A stretch of DNA of 64,000 bases from Triticum aestivum (taxonomy: Eukaryota; Streptophyta; Magnoliopsida; Poales; Poaceae): assembly GCF_018294505.1 (NCBI RefSeq), contig NC_057801.1:436334201-436398200 (forward strand). Direction: 5' to 3'. The position numbers and the translations under genes are program-made. The notes beneath the pieces were generated by a model that saw only the letters and a list, made by a program, of their open reading frames with translations, was not told the DNA's origin and did no database searches. Shown piece after piece: positions 19,640-31,605 of this stretch (position 1 is its first letter; every line of letters starts with the position of its first letter).

Positions 19640-21017
19640 ATCTGAAAAAAAATCAGATGTAGTCGACCGGGCCGAAACATTCGACTCTAACGGGCCTGGT
19701 TTTTAGCGGACCACAATTGGGCCGACCTGTGTCTTTCTTGGGCCCGAATGATTGGGGGCTTCACACATTGCGCCAGGCCCAAACTTACACCGGCCTTTTC
19801 TGGACCCAGAGCTTAGTTTGGCCCAGGTAGCATTGGGCCATTAGCAGGCTGAATATTGTACTGGCCTATTACGGATGAGATGAAACCACAGGCCTTTAGC
19901 AGGCCAAAATGCATGTTGGGCCTCAATTTTCACTAGTCGTCGACGGGCCTTCAGCAGGCCGGAATGTAGACCGGGCCTTTTTGGGACCAGTTATCTAACG
20001 GGCCGTTACCAGGCCGTAACATATCTCGGGCCTTAGTTGGCCCACTGATATCATGGGCCTTTAAGAGGCCGAAAGCTTAGTATAGGCATCAATGGGCCGA
20101 ATTACGCGACAGGCCTTTAACAGGCCCAAAGTCACGTTGGGCTTAACTTTTGCCACCTTTAGCATGGGCCGTTAGTGGGCCCGTTGTCCTGTTGGACCAT
20201 ATATGGCCCATGGGCAGCACGGGCCATTCCCAGGCTGAAAGTCACACTGGGCTGAAATGGGCCCATGTCTACATCAGGCCTCTAACAGGACGAAAGTCAC
20301 TGGGCTGTAGTTGGGCCCAAATATTCGGCGAACAATTAACGGGCCATATCTGGCTTCGGGCCGTAAATGGGCCCAAATATTGGGCGAACAATTAACGGGC
20401 CAGATCCGGCTTCGGGCCGTAAATGGACCCAAATATAGGGCGAACAATTAACGGGCCAGATCTGGCTTCGGGCCGTAAATGGGCCTTTATTAAGCATGCC
20501 GTAATTGGGCTGGCCCACTAGTACCTGATTAAGTACTATGGGCCTTTGACAGAGCCGGCCTTTTAACCTATATAGGCCTCTGTTGGGCCCAGCCACGTGT
20601 CGACGTATCATAGGCATGTCTCCTCCAATGGACGGGCGACATCTGGCCCACTGACGAGCTGACAGGTGTTCCCGTCGGCCAATCAGAATTTTACACGTGG
20701 AAATTTCCCATTGGTCAGGGCAGTTAACGGGTTATCGGATCCAAAATCCGACCCGATAGCTTAACGACGCTCCGTTACGGTGGATGCCACGTGTCGGTCA
20801 CCCTTGACGAAAGCACTTCTGTGACACGTGATTTATCATCATGGAAGTGGACACTTCCGTGATGATAATTCTGGTAATGTCATGGTACACTTCTACGACA
20901 GCACAGGTATGACTATCTTGATTCTGTCATAAAATCGTCATGGATGTACATGCATGACAAAAAACGCGACCTACTATGACAAACACATATCATCCCGGAA
21001 GTGTATTTTTTGTAGTG
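19640..21017. mobile_element. Right end of a CACTA DNA transposon with subterminal repeats
   Basis: The last bases read TATTTTTTGTAGTG, the complement of a CACTACAAAAAATA terminus, followed by a possible 3-bp target repeat ATT (21018-21020). Inside, dozens of short GGGCC / AGGCC motifs (GGGCCTTTAGCAGGCC-like) in both orientations are spaced by 20-60 bp, the usual make-up of CACTA subterminal regions that bind the element's protein. A TGACA/TGTCA-rich zone lies next to the end. The left end is not in the window or is lost. Gene 3 just upstream encodes a Ptta/En/Spm-type domain, so gene and terminus probably belong to one element. Confidence 0.75.
20315..20482. repeat. Exactly three 56-bp tandem repeats in the CACTA subterminal region
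   Basis: Units start at 20315, 20371 and 20427; each contains CGAACAATTAACGGGCCA and GGCTTCGGGCCGTAAATGG. The units are very similar, so the amplification is younger than the rest of the region. Confidence 0.85.
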
Positions 21018-21078
21018 ATTGGTGATAAATCACATGGTGATGTGAACTAGATTATTGACTCTAGTGCAAGTGAGGGAC
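21018..21078 (+). mobile_element. 3' internal end of a copia element (Angela/BARE/WIS-type)
   Basis: CTAGTGCAAGTGAGGGAC directly before the LTR is the polypurine tract region of this family. Everything further 5' (gag-pol) is missing; the CACTA end abuts it. Confidence 0.7.
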
Positions 21079-22821
21079 TGAAGGAAATATGCCCTAGAGG
21101 CAATAATAAAGTTGTTATTTTATATTTCCTTATTCATGATAAATGTTTATTATTCATGCTAGAATTGCATTAATTGGAAACTTGATACATGTGTGAATAC
21201 ATAGACAAAACACCGTGTCCCTAGTATGCCTCTACTAGACTAGCTCGTTGATCAAAGACGGTTAAGTTTCCTAGCCGTGGACATGAGTTGTCATTTGATA
21301 AACAGGATCACATCATTAGTAGAATGATGTGATGGACAAGACCCATCCGTTAGCTTAGCATAATGATTGTTCAATTTTATTGCTATTGCTTTCTTCATGT
21401 CAAATACATATTCCTCCGACTATGAGATTATGCAACTCCCGGACGCCGGAGGAATGCCTTGTGTGCTATAAAACATCACAACGTAACTAGGTGATTATAA
21501 AGATGCTCTACAGGTATCTTCAAAGGTGTTTGTTGGGTTGGCATAGATCGATATTAGGATTTGTCACTCTGAGTATCGGAGAGGTATCTCTGGGCGCTCT
21601 CGGTAATGCACATCATATGAAGCCTTGAAAGCAATGTGACTAATGAGTTAGTTACAGGAAGCTGCATTACGTAACGATTAAAGAGACTTGCCAGTAACGA
21701 GATTGAACTAGGTATGAAGATACCGACGATCGAATCTCGGGCAAGTAACATACCGATGACAAAGGGAATAACATACGTTGACATTGCAGTTCGACCGATA
21801 AAGATCTTCATAGAATATGTGGGAACCAATATGAGCATCCAGTTTCTTCTATTGGTTATTGACCGGAGAAGTGTCTCGGTCATGTCTACATAGTTCTCGA
21901 ACCCGTGGGGTCCGCAACATTAACGTTCGATGACGATATGTATTATATGAGTTATGTGTTTTAGTGACCGAAGGTTGTTCGGAGTCCTGGATGATATCAC
22001 GGACATGACGAGGAGTCTCGAAATGGTCGAGAGGTAAAGATTGATATATTGGAAGGTGTTGTTCACACACCGAAATAGTTCTGGAGTGTTTCGGGAATTT
22101 ACCGGAGTACCGGAGGGGTTACCGGAACCCCTCGGCGAAAGATACGGGCCATATGGGCCATAGAAGGGAGGCTAACCAGCCCACAAGGGGCTGGTGCGCC
22201 CCCCACAAGGGAGGAGGCCGAATTGGACTAGTGAAGGGGGTGCCACCCCCTTTCCTACTCCTAGTCCCTCTCCTTTCCCCTTTCCCCCTCCGATAAAAGG
22301 AAGGGGGGGCGAATCCAACTAGGAGTCCAAGTGGGACTCTTTCCCACTTGGGGCGCGCCTAGGACGGCCTCCTCTCCCTCCTTCCTTTATATATGGGGGC
22401 GCCCCTAGAGAACACACAAATTGCTCCAAGTCATGTGCGGCGCCCCCCTCCACAGTTTACGCCTCTGGTTATATTCTCGCAGTGCTTAGGTGAAGCCCTT
22501 TGCGAGTCACATCACCATCATCGTCACCACGCCATTGTGCTGACGGGACTCACCTACTCCCTCGACCCTCTGCTGGATCAAGAGCTCGAGGGATGTCATC
22601 GCGCCGAACGTGTGCATAACTCGGAGGTGTCATACGTTCGGTACTCGATTGGTCGGAACAAGAAGACGTTCAACTACATCAACCGTGTTGAGCAAACGCT
22701 TCCACTTTCGGTCTACGAGGGTACGTGGACACACTCTCCCCCTCTTGTTGCTATGCATCTCCTAGATAGATCTTGCATGAGTGTAGGATTTTTTTCAAAT
22801 TGCATGCTACGTTTCCCAACA
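21079..22821 (+). repeat. Copia LTR (Angela/BARE/WIS-type), 3' LTR
   Basis: 1743 bp, starting TGAAGGAAATATGCCCTAGA and ending TACGTTTCCCAACA, as in the Angela/BARE/WIS group. It contains a TATA-like TTTATATATGG (about 22386). The 5' LTR and coding region are absent, so this is a truncated element. Its right end lies in a gypsy LTR (H); the expected target duplication would start GATGG (22822). Confidence 0.85.
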
Positions 22822-22989
22822 GATGGTCTCTCTCAAACAACCCTACTATCAAATACAAGAAACCCCCTCTTGTTGCTATGCATCTCCTAGATAGATCTTG
22901 CATGAGCGTAGGATTTTTTTTTGAAATTGCATGCTACGTTTCCCAACAGATGGTCTCTCTCAAACAACCCTACTATCAAATACAAGAAA
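22738..22989. repeat. 126-bp tandem duplication across the copia LTR/flank junction
   Basis: 22738-22863 and 22864-22989 are nearly identical. Each contains the last 84 bp of the copia LTR (to CCCAACA) plus the first bases of the flanking gypsy LTR (GATGGTCTCTCTCAAACAAC). It must have formed after the insertion. Confidence 0.9.
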
Positions 22990-24557
22990 TCTCTTGTGTC
23001 CCCAACACACCCAATACAATGGCAAATTGTATAGGTGCACTAGTTCGGCGAAGAGATGGTGATACAAGTGTGGTATGAATAGTAGATATAGGTTTTTGTA
23101 ATCTGAAAATATAAAAATGTCAAGGTAGCAAGTGATAAAATGGAGCACAAACAGTATTGAAATGCTTAAAAACAAGGCCTAGGGTTCATACTTTCACTAG
23201 TGTAATCTCTCAACAGTGCTAACATAATTGAATCATATAACAATCCCTCAACATGCGACAAATGATTACTCCAAATCTTTTATCTAGAGGAGAACATAAG
23301 ATGAAATTGTTTGTAGGGTACGAAACCACCTCAAAGTTATCCTTTTCGATCAATCTATCGAGCTATTCCTATAAGTGTCACGAACAACCCTAGATTTTGT
23401 ACTGAAATAACACCATATGATACGCATCAACCAACTCTAATGTCACCTAGATACTGCAATGTCACCACAAGTATCTGTGAGTCAATTATACGATACGCAT
23501 CAAACAACTTCAGATTCATAATATTTAATCCAACACAAAGAACTTCCAAGAGTGCCCAAAGATTTCTACCGGAGAAAGTAGTATGAAAACGTGCATCAAC
23601 CCCTATGTATAGATTACCCCAATGTCACCTCGAGAATCCACGAGTTGAGTGTCAAAACATATATCAAGTGAATTAATATAATACCCCATTGTCACCACGG
23701 GTATTCATATGCAAAACATACATCAAGTGTTCTCAAATCCATAAAAATATTCAATCCGATAATAGTGAAACCTAAAGGTAAAAAATCAATTCATCACAAC
23801 AAGATAGAGAGGGAGAAACATCATATGATCCAACTATATTAACAAAGCTCGTGATACATCAAGATCGTTCCAAATCAAGAACATGAGAGAGAGAGAGAGA
23901 TCAAACACATAGCTACTTGTACATACCCCTAGCCTCGAGGGTGAACTACTCCCTCATCATCATGGTGGCTGTCAAGATGATGAAGATGGCATCCGGTGAT
24001 GATTTCCCCTCTGGCAGGGTGCCGGAACAGGGCTCCATATGGTATTTCAAAGGTACAGAGGCATGCGGCGGCGGAGTCAAAGTTCTAGGGTTATTTCTGG
24101 TGGTTTCTCTATTTATAGGATTTTTTGGCGTTGGTCTCACGCTAAGATGGGCAACAGGGTGCCCACAACCCACCAGCCCATGGCCAAGGCCCCTGGTGCG
24201 CCCTGGTGGGTAGTGGCCACCTCCTTCACCTTTCGGTCCTCCCACGAAGCTCATATTGCCTCTTTTGTTCCAACAAAAATAGTCAAAAAGTTTCGCTGCA
24301 TTTGGAGATCTTTTATCTCTGCACAAAAAACAACACCATGATAGTTTTGCTAAAAACAGCGTCAGTCCGGGTAAGTTCCATTCAAATCATACCAAAACCA
24401 TATAAAATTGTTGTAAACATGGCATGAATACTTCATAAATTATAGATACATTGGATACGTATCAGTTAGTTGCATTCAAATCGTACCAAAATCATATAAA
24501 TTGTTGTAAACATGGCATGAATACTTCATGAATTATAGATACGTTGGAGACATATCA
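22822..24557 (-). repeat. Gypsy LTR fragment H (minus orientation)
   Basis: On the minus strand it starts TGATATGTCTCCAACGTATC at 24557. Towards 22990 it has TGTTGGGGACACAAGAGATT, typical of Triticeae gypsy LTR 3' parts. The left end is cut by the copia insertion. No coding region is attached, and no polypurine tract lies to the right, so this is a solo LTR or an outer 5' LTR edge. Microsatellite (GA)n at about 23885-23900. Confidence 0.7.
24379..24557 (-). repeat. Duplicated LTR end in H
   Basis: 24379-24464 and 24473-24557 are about 86-bp diverged copies, each ending like an LTR edge (TACGTATCA and GACATATCA). The LTR 5' terminus is thus present twice in tandem. Confidence 0.8.
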
Positions 24558-24933
24558 ACGGCATGGGCGGTGGCGGCGAATGTTGGGCAAGTCTATGTTG
24601 CTCCAGGCATAGCTGCCGCTGGCGACACCATTTAGCCTTCTGAGAGAGTTGGGGTTGCACCCAAGGCACCTCATCCCATCCACCTTCGGATCTGGCAAGA
24701 GAGTTGAGGTTGCTCTGACATCAATTGGGACAATGGCCGAAGAGCCCAGTTGGTTGGAGGGTGAGGATAGTCCATGGACCTCGTGGGGCTTTCCTGGAGA
24801 GTAAGAAACTGACTCTGAGCTAGGAGGAGCGGAGGTGCGGGCGGGAAGGGTCAACCATGTCCAGGGAGAAGGGGGCGCTAGTGCCGAAGTGGCAGCCGGC
24901 GAGGGAGGCCATGGACACAAGGATCGGAGTGGC
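24558..24933. other. Unassigned GC-rich sequence left of element F
   Basis: Continuous with 43681 before F inserted. GC-rich and partly open on the minus strand (motifs LPDPKVDGMRCLG, SLRRLNGVASGSYAW), but I recognise no gene. It may be a captured gene fragment inside a DNA transposon. Confidence 0.4.
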
Positions 24934-26453
24934 TGATGACCCACAAGTATAGGGGATCTATCGTAGTCCTTTCGATAAGTAAGAGTGTCGAACCCAACGA
25001 GGAGCAGAAGGAAATGATAAGCGGTTTTCAGCAAGGTATTCTCTGCAAGTACTGAAGTAAGTGGTAACAGATAGTTTTGTGATAAGATAAATTGTAACGA
25101 GCAACAAGTAACAAAAGTAAATAAAGTGCAGCAAGGTGGCCCAATCCTTTTGTGGCAAAGGACAAGCCGGAACAAACTCTTATAATAGGAAAAGCGCTCC
25201 CGAGGACACATGGGAATATCGTCAAGCTAGGTTTCATCACGCTCATATGATTCGTGTTCGGTACTTTGATAATTTGATATGTGGGTGGACCGGTGCTTGG
25301 GTGTTGTTCTTACTTGAACAAACATCCCACTTATGATTAACCTCTATTGCAAGCATCCGCAACTACAACAAAAGTATTAAGGTAAACCTAACCATAGCAT
25401 GAAACATATGGATCCAAATCAGCCCCTTATGAAGCAACGCATAAACTAGGGTTTAAGCTTTTGTCACTCTAGCAACCCATCATCTACTTATTACTTCCCA
25501 ATGCCTTCCTCTAGGCCCAAATAATGGTGAAGTGTTATGTAGTCGACGTTCACATAACACCACTAGAGGTTAGACAACATACATCTTATCAAAATATCGA
25601 ACTAATACCAAATTCACATGACTACTAATAGCAAGACTTCTCCCTTGTCCTCAGGAACAAACGTAACTACTCACAAAGCATATTCATGTTCATAATCAGA
25701 GGGGATATAATGTGCATAAAGGATCTGAACATATGATCTTCCACCAAATAAACCAACTAGCATCAACTACAAGGAGTAATCAACACTACTAGCAACCTAC
25801 TAGGACCAATCCCGGACTTGGAGACAAGAATTGGATACAAGAGATGAACTAGGGTTTGGAGATGAGATGGTGCTGGTGAAGATGTTGATGGAGATTGCCC
25901 TCTCCCGATGAGAGGAGCGTTGGTAATGATGATGATGATGATTTCCCCCTACCGGAGGGAAGTGTCCCCGGCAGAACAGCTCTGCCGGAGCCCTAGATTG
26001 GTTCCGCCAAGGTTCCGCCTCGTGGCGGTGGAGTCTCGTCCCGAAAGGTTGCTTCTTATTTTTTTCTCATTGAAAGACTTCATATAGGAGAAGATGGGCG
26101 TCGGAGAGCCACCAGGGGGCCCACGAGGTAGGGGGGCGCGCCCAGGGGTAGGGGTGCGCCCCCCACCCTCGTGAGCAGGGTGTGGGCCCCCTGGCCTTCA
26201 TCTTTGGCGACGATTTTTCTTTATTTATTTTAAGATATTCCATGGAGTTTCAAGACTTTTGGAGTTGCGCAGAATAGGTCTCCAATATTTGCTCCTTTTC
26301 CAGCTAGAATTCCAGCTGCCGGCATTCCCCCTCTTCATGGTAAACCTTGTAAGATAAGAGAGAATAGCCATAAGTATTGTGACATATTGTGAAATAACAG
26401 CCCATAATGTGATAAATATCGATATAAAAGCATGATGCAAAATGGACGTATCA
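24934..26453 (-). repeat. 3' LTR of element F
   Basis: 1520 bp; minus-strand ends TGATACGTCC...GGGTCATCA. Adjacent to the complement of a polypurine tract (ACTCCCCCAAGCTT, 26454-26467). Contains a (GAT)n microsatellite near 25927-25942. Confidence 0.95.
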
Positions 26454-28445
26454 ACTCCCCCAAGCTTAGACCTCGCTTGTCCTCAAGCGAAAAGCCGATA
26501 ACAATAAATATGTCCTCATGTTTAGAAGTAGAGGCGTCGATAAAAATAAAATACGGACATGAAGGCATCATGATTATTTTCATAACAGCAACATATATAG
26601 ATTTGTCATATGATTACTTATGTTCAAGTGATGATATTTTCACAAAGCCAAAGTATGAATCATAAACCTTATTGAGCACCAACAAATTATACCCTCAGTC
26701 ATTGAAGCAATTACAATTTATCATAACATCGGAAAGAGTCTATGTCAGAGCTTAAAAGCAAGTCCACATACTCAACTATCACTTAGTCCTTCATAATTGC
26801 TAACACTCACGCGATACTTGTGGTTACGGAGTTTTAACCGGACACAGAGAAGGATAGGGGCTTGTAGTTTTGCCCCACAACCTTTTACCTCAAGGGTAAT
26901 GTCAACAATAATGAGTCATGCTCCCCCACATCCAATTAGATATATATATATCATGTTCTTTCCAACATGCTGAGCTTGCCAAAGGATAAAATGAAAAAGG
27001 AAAGGTGAAGATCACCGTGACTCTTGCATAAAGTAGAGGATAATAATAAAAGATAGGCCCTTCGCAGAGGGAAGCAGAGGTTTCCATGCGCTTTTATGGT
27101 TGGATGCACAAAATCTTAATGCAAAAGAACGTCACTTTATATTGCCCCATGTATGTGAACCTTTATTATGCAGTCCGTCGCTTTTATTGCGTCCACAACA
27201 AGTTCGTACAAAGCTTATTTCTCTGCACTAATAAGTCATGCATATTTAAAGAGCAATTTTTATTGCTTGCACCGATGACAACTTACTTGAAGGATCTTAC
27301 TCAATCCATAGGTAGATATGGTGGACTCTCATGGCTAAACTGGTTTAAGGGTATCTGGAAGCACAAGTAGTATCTCTACTTGGTGCTGAGAATTTGGCTA
27401 GCATGAGGGGGAAAGGCAAGCTCCACATGTTAGAGGAACCATGACAACATACTTTATCTCAGATGTAAGAAAACATAACTCATTATGTTGTCTTCCTTGT
27501 CCAACATCAACTCTTTAGCATGTCATATTTTAATGAGTGCTCCCAATCATAAAAGATGTCAATGATAATATATCTATATGTGAAACCTCTCTCTCCTTAT
27601 TACTTCCTATTAATTGCAACGATGACCAAAGCTATATTTGCCAACTCCCAACAACTTTAAATCATCATACTCTTTCTATGTGGAGTCATTACTTTCACTA
27701 AGATCAATATAAACTCTTTGTTTCTTTTTATTCTTTTCTTTATTCACCCAAGATCATGGCAAAGTAATCAAGCCCTTGACCCAACACTAATCTTTATTAT
27801 ATATAGCTCACAGACTCGATGGCATAGAGGGATCATAAAGCAAAACTCAAAACTAGATTGTGCCATAACTTTATTCTACTAAATCAAGATACTACTAATA
27901 GGATCGAACTAAGAGAAACGGTAAAGATAGGAGTTGTGATGGTGATACGATACCGGGGCACCTCCCCCAAGCTTGGCAATTGCCAAGGGGAGTGCCCATA
28001 CCCATGTGATTATATCTCCTTCTTTGTTGTTGGCGGTGGAGGTGTTGTTGATGATGGAGGCTTGTCGTCCACCTTCCATGGCATAGGCTCACCCTCATAG
28101 AAGGATGATCGAGTCTCCGAAATCCTCAAATATGCAATGGAAACAGTTTGAAATGAAAACAGAGGATATTTGCATGATACAGTTGTCAAAACCTTCAGGA
28201 GAATATATAATGAATTTTTACTGACCAAAATATGTATCGTGCAAGAAAACGGAGTCCGGAGGGCACACGAGGTGCTCACGAGGTAGGGGGCGCGCCCAGG
28301 GGGTAGGGCGCGCCCTCCACCCTCGTGGAGGCCTCGTGTCCTCCCCGGACTACTACTTATTTTTCTATTTTTCTAAATATTCCAAAACGGAGAAATATTG
28401 CTTTAAAAATTGTTTTGGGGTCAGTTTACTTACCATACCACATAC
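26454..28445 (-). other. 3' non-coding region of element F
   Basis: No supported ORF in about 2 kb. It holds the polypurine tract next to the LTR and a second AAGCTTGGGGGAGGTGCCCC-type purine stretch (minus strand, about 27960-27980). Around 28255-28330 there is a GC-rich imperfect palindrome with GGGGGCGCGCCC. Length and content are usual for Athila-like elements. Confidence 0.6.
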
Positions 28446-29429
28446 CTATTCCTTTTCGGAGTCTGGAATGTTCTGGAAAGTGTCCCTTATGTATTCCTCC
28501 GGGGTTACGGTTTCAATAATATTGGTTTCAACATTTATGGGATTACCAGAGATATAATGTTTGATTCTTTGTCCGTTTACCACCTTCGGATTTGTGCCTG
28601 CGAAGTTGTTGATTTTTATGGCACCAGAACGATAGACCTCCTCGATAACGTAAGGACCTTCCCATTTGGAGAGAAGTTTTCCTGCGAAAAATCTTAAACG
28701 AGAGTTGTATAGCAATACATAGTCACCTACATTAAACTCACGCTTTTGTATCCTTTTATCATGCCACCTTTTAACTTTTTCTTTAAACAGCTTGGCATTT
28801 TCATAAGCTTGGGTTCTCCATTCATCAAGTGAGCTAATATCAAACAACCTCTTCTCACCGGCAAGTTTGAAGTCATAATTGAGCTCTTTGATAGCCCAAT
28901 ATGCCTTATGTTCTAGTTCAAGAGGTAAATGACATGCTTTTCCATAAACCATTTTATACGGAGACATACCCATAGGATTTTTGTACGCAGTTCTATAGGC
29001 CCATAATGCATCATTCAGTTTTTTGGGCCAATTCTTTCTAGACCTATTGACAGTCTTTTGCAAAATTAATTTGAGCTCTCTATTGCTCAATTCTACCTGA
29101 CCACTAGACTGCGGGTGATAAGGAGATGCAATTATATGATTAACATCGTATTTAGCAAGCATCTTACGAAAAGCACCATGAATAAAGTGTGAACCACCAT
29201 CAGTCATTAAGTATCTCAGGACTCCAAACCTCGGAAAAATAACTTCCTTAAGCATTTTAATAGAAGTGTTATGATCAGCACTACTAGTTGGAATAGCTTC
29301 TACCACCTTAGTAACGTAATCAACAGCAACTAAAATATGTATATATCCATTAGAGGCAGGAAAAGGTCCCATATAATCAAAGCCCCAAACATCAAATGGT
29401 TCAATAACAAGTGAATAATTCATAGGCAT
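28446..29429 (-). pseudogene. Integrase catalytic core and C-terminus of F
   Basis: 327 residues in one frame. The DDE triad is present: D in [10 protein letters not shown] in [10 protein letters not shown] in [12 protein letters not shown]. The C-terminal DNA-binding part includes [15 protein letters not shown] and KWEGPYVI. It ends at a stop at 28446, the end of pol. Inserts element cDNA into the chromosome. This half of the protein looks intact, but it is cut off from its zinc-binding N-terminus by TAA at 29460-29462. Confidence 0.9.
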
Positions 29430-29780
29430 TTCTTGACGTCTACTAATATTACCAATTCTTTAACATTCATCACAAGACAAAACAAACTTACGGGCATCCT
29501 TGAAGAGAGTAGGCCAATAAAAACTAGATTGCAATACCTTATGTGAAGTTCTATCTCCAGCGTGGTGTCCTCCATAAGCTTCAGAGTGACACTTGCGTAG
29601 GATCTGTTCCTGTTCATGCTCAGGTACACAACGTCTAATAACACCATCTACTCCTTCTTTATAAAGATGTGGATCATCCCAAAAGTAATGTCTCAAATCA
29701 TAAAAGAACTTTTTCTTTTGTTGGTATGTGAAGCTAGGTGGTATAAATTTAGCAACAATATAATTAGCATAATCAGGATA
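29430..29780 (-). pseudogene. Integrase zinc-binding N-terminus of F
   Basis: Contains LRHYFWDDPHLYKEGVDGV, the HxxxxH...CxxC zinc-binding set (CHSEAYGGHHAGDRTSHKVL, VLSCDEC) and ends at TAA 29460-29462. The stop directly follows the CxxC. A stop (29781-29783) separates it from RNase H. Confidence 0.8.
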
Positions 29781-30573
29781 CTATGGAGTGCTACAAGAAG
29801 TGCTTATGACATTTAATTGTTCATCAGGAAAGCTATCATCAATAGGTAGTGGGTCATCAAGAACATTCTCTAACCTAGATAAGTTGTCTGCAACTGGGTT
29901 CTCAGCTCCTTTTCTATCAACAATATGCAAATCAAATTCTTGCAGCAAGAGAACCCATCTAATAAGTCTAGGTTTAGCATCTTTCTTTTCCGTAAGATAT
30001 TTAATAGCAGCATGATCGGTGTGAATAGTTACTTTAGAATCAACAATATAGGGTCTGAATTTATCACAGGCAAACACAACTGCTAAGAGTTCCTTTTCAG
30101 TGGTAGCATAATTTCTTTGAGCATTATCTAGAGTCTTACTAGCATAATGCATAACATTTAGTTTCTTATCAACTCTTTGCCCTAGAACAGCACCTACAGC
30201 ATAATCACTAGCATCACACATAATTTCAAAGGGTAAATTCCAATCAGGTGGCTGAACAATAGGTGCAGAGATTAATGCTTTCTTAAGTATTTCAAATGCT
30301 TCTACACAACCATCATCAAAGACAAATGGTACATCTTTTTGTAATAAATTAGTCAGAGGCCGAGAAATTTTTGAGAAGTCCTTAATGAACCTCCTGTAAA
30401 ATCCAGCGTGACCAAGGAAACTTCTTATACCTTTGATGTCCTTGGGACATGGCATCTTTTCAATAGCATCAACCTTGGCTTTATCAACTTCAATACCTCT
30501 TTCAGAAACTTTGTGCCCCAAGACAATACCTTCATTAACCATAAAGTGGCACTTTTCCCAATTCAAGACAAGA
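29781..30573 (-). pseudogene. RT C-terminus (connection) and RNase H of F
   Basis: From the insertion point of G it reads [28 protein letters not shown] and [13 protein letters not shown] (RT thumb/connection), then RNase H with [32 protein letters not shown] and [13 protein letters not shown]; the acidic catalytic residues are visible. It ends at TAG 29781-29783, where related elements usually have Trp. Confidence 0.9.
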
Positions 30574-31605
30574 TGTCGGGGGCGATGCTGATTCCACCAA
30601 CACCTATGGGGACAGGGCCCCTTTCGGTTCGGTGGGGGGCGGAGAGCGCACAAAGAGCGGATCGAGGCAGTGCACGCGGGCGATTTTACCCAGCTTCGGG
30701 CCGCACGGATGCGTAAAACCCTACTGCTGCTTGTTTGTGTATATTGGATTCTTGCTCAGGAGCGATGGACGCTGCCAGACTGAGCGTGAGAGCATTCCTG
30801 GTGTTGAATGAGCCGAACTAGCCGAACCTCCGAACCCTTTCTACGTTGCGCTTGGGCCTCCTTTTATACTCTCAAGGGCTCACCGACAGGGGGCAACGTA
30901 GACAAGAAGGGTAAAAATGGAAAAGGATGCGGTAGGTGCAGCTACCGCTACTGTGGATACAGTGCACCCTACCTAACTCTGACGGCAGGGGACAAGGGCA
31001 TTAAATGCATGTCTGAGTCTCCTAAACAATGCAAAAAGTGACCGTTTGGAGCGCCACCGTTTGCCACGATGGGCTTCTCTTCATCTCTGCTTGCCACCAC
31101 GTACCCCTAGCTGCACGGCCTCCTGCCACGTGTGCTTGGGAGAGCCCTAGAGCGACACATTAGCAGGTGTGCTGGAGCGCAGGCACGAAGTGGGGGTTTC
31201 CCGCGGCAAGCTCCTTGCCGCGGCTGTCGTCTTGTCGCGTCTGGAAGCTTGTCGCTCGCCGGATCTTGTCGGGACGCAGGGCGCGTTGCGGCAAGCTTTC
31301 TTGGTATGCCTTGAATGGCCTTCCCGGCAAGCTCCTCTTGCCGGGGTCTCGTCTCTTCCCGGCAAGCTCCTCTTGCCGGGGCCTTGGTTGGCCTTCCCGG
31401 CAAGCTCCTCTTGCCGGGGCCTTGGTTGGCCTTCCCGGCAAGCTCCTCTTGCCGGGGCCTTGATTTGAGTACTTTGTTCTTGAATGGTCTTCAAGGGAAC
31501 CACGGAGGGTCCTGGCGGTCACCCGGCAAGCCTTGCCGCGGGGCGCTGCAACTGCCCGTGCACGAGTTCGGGGTAATAGGGTACCCCTACTCTAGTACAC
31601 CGACA
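30574..31605 (-). repeat. 3' LTR of element G
   Basis: 1032 bp, TG...CA. Longer than the other LTR by exactly 38 bp, one unit of the hairpin repeat at 31321-31461. Confidence 0.95.
31321..31461. repeat. Tandem hairpin repeat in G 3' LTR (4 units)
   Basis: Each unit holds a perfect stem CCCGGCAAG / CTTGCCGGG with a 5-nt loop. Stems start at 31323, 31358, 31396 and 31434 (spacing 35, 38, 38). The other LTR (39171-39273) has only three. Confidence 0.9.

Noticed and set aside
22393..22890. 165-codon ORF with His/Arg-rich sequence
   Set aside because: Lies in the copia LTR and runs into the 126-bp duplication; family LTRs are non-coding.
24555..25211. 218-codon minus-strand ORF with a leucine-rich look
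   Set aside because: It crosses the F LTR boundary at 24934, so most of it is LTR sequence; no real repeat spacing of an LRR protein.
28251..28330. Possible LTR fragment with GGGGGCGCGCCC
   Set aside because: Resembles GC-rich LTR cores but lacks TG/CA ends and lies in a place expected for the F 3' non-coding region.
28325..28697. Plus-strand ORFs opposite integrase
   Set aside because: Antisense to a recognisable integrase; no domain.
31321..31461. CRISPR-like regularly spaced palindromic repeats
   Set aside because: Spacers are identical parts of the repeat unit, and this is an LTR in a plant genome.
31107..31522. Several overlapping Ala/Gly/Pro/Arg-rich ORFs on both strands (also 38819-39426)
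   Set aside because: They are translations of the 38-bp hairpin repeat in the LTRs of G.
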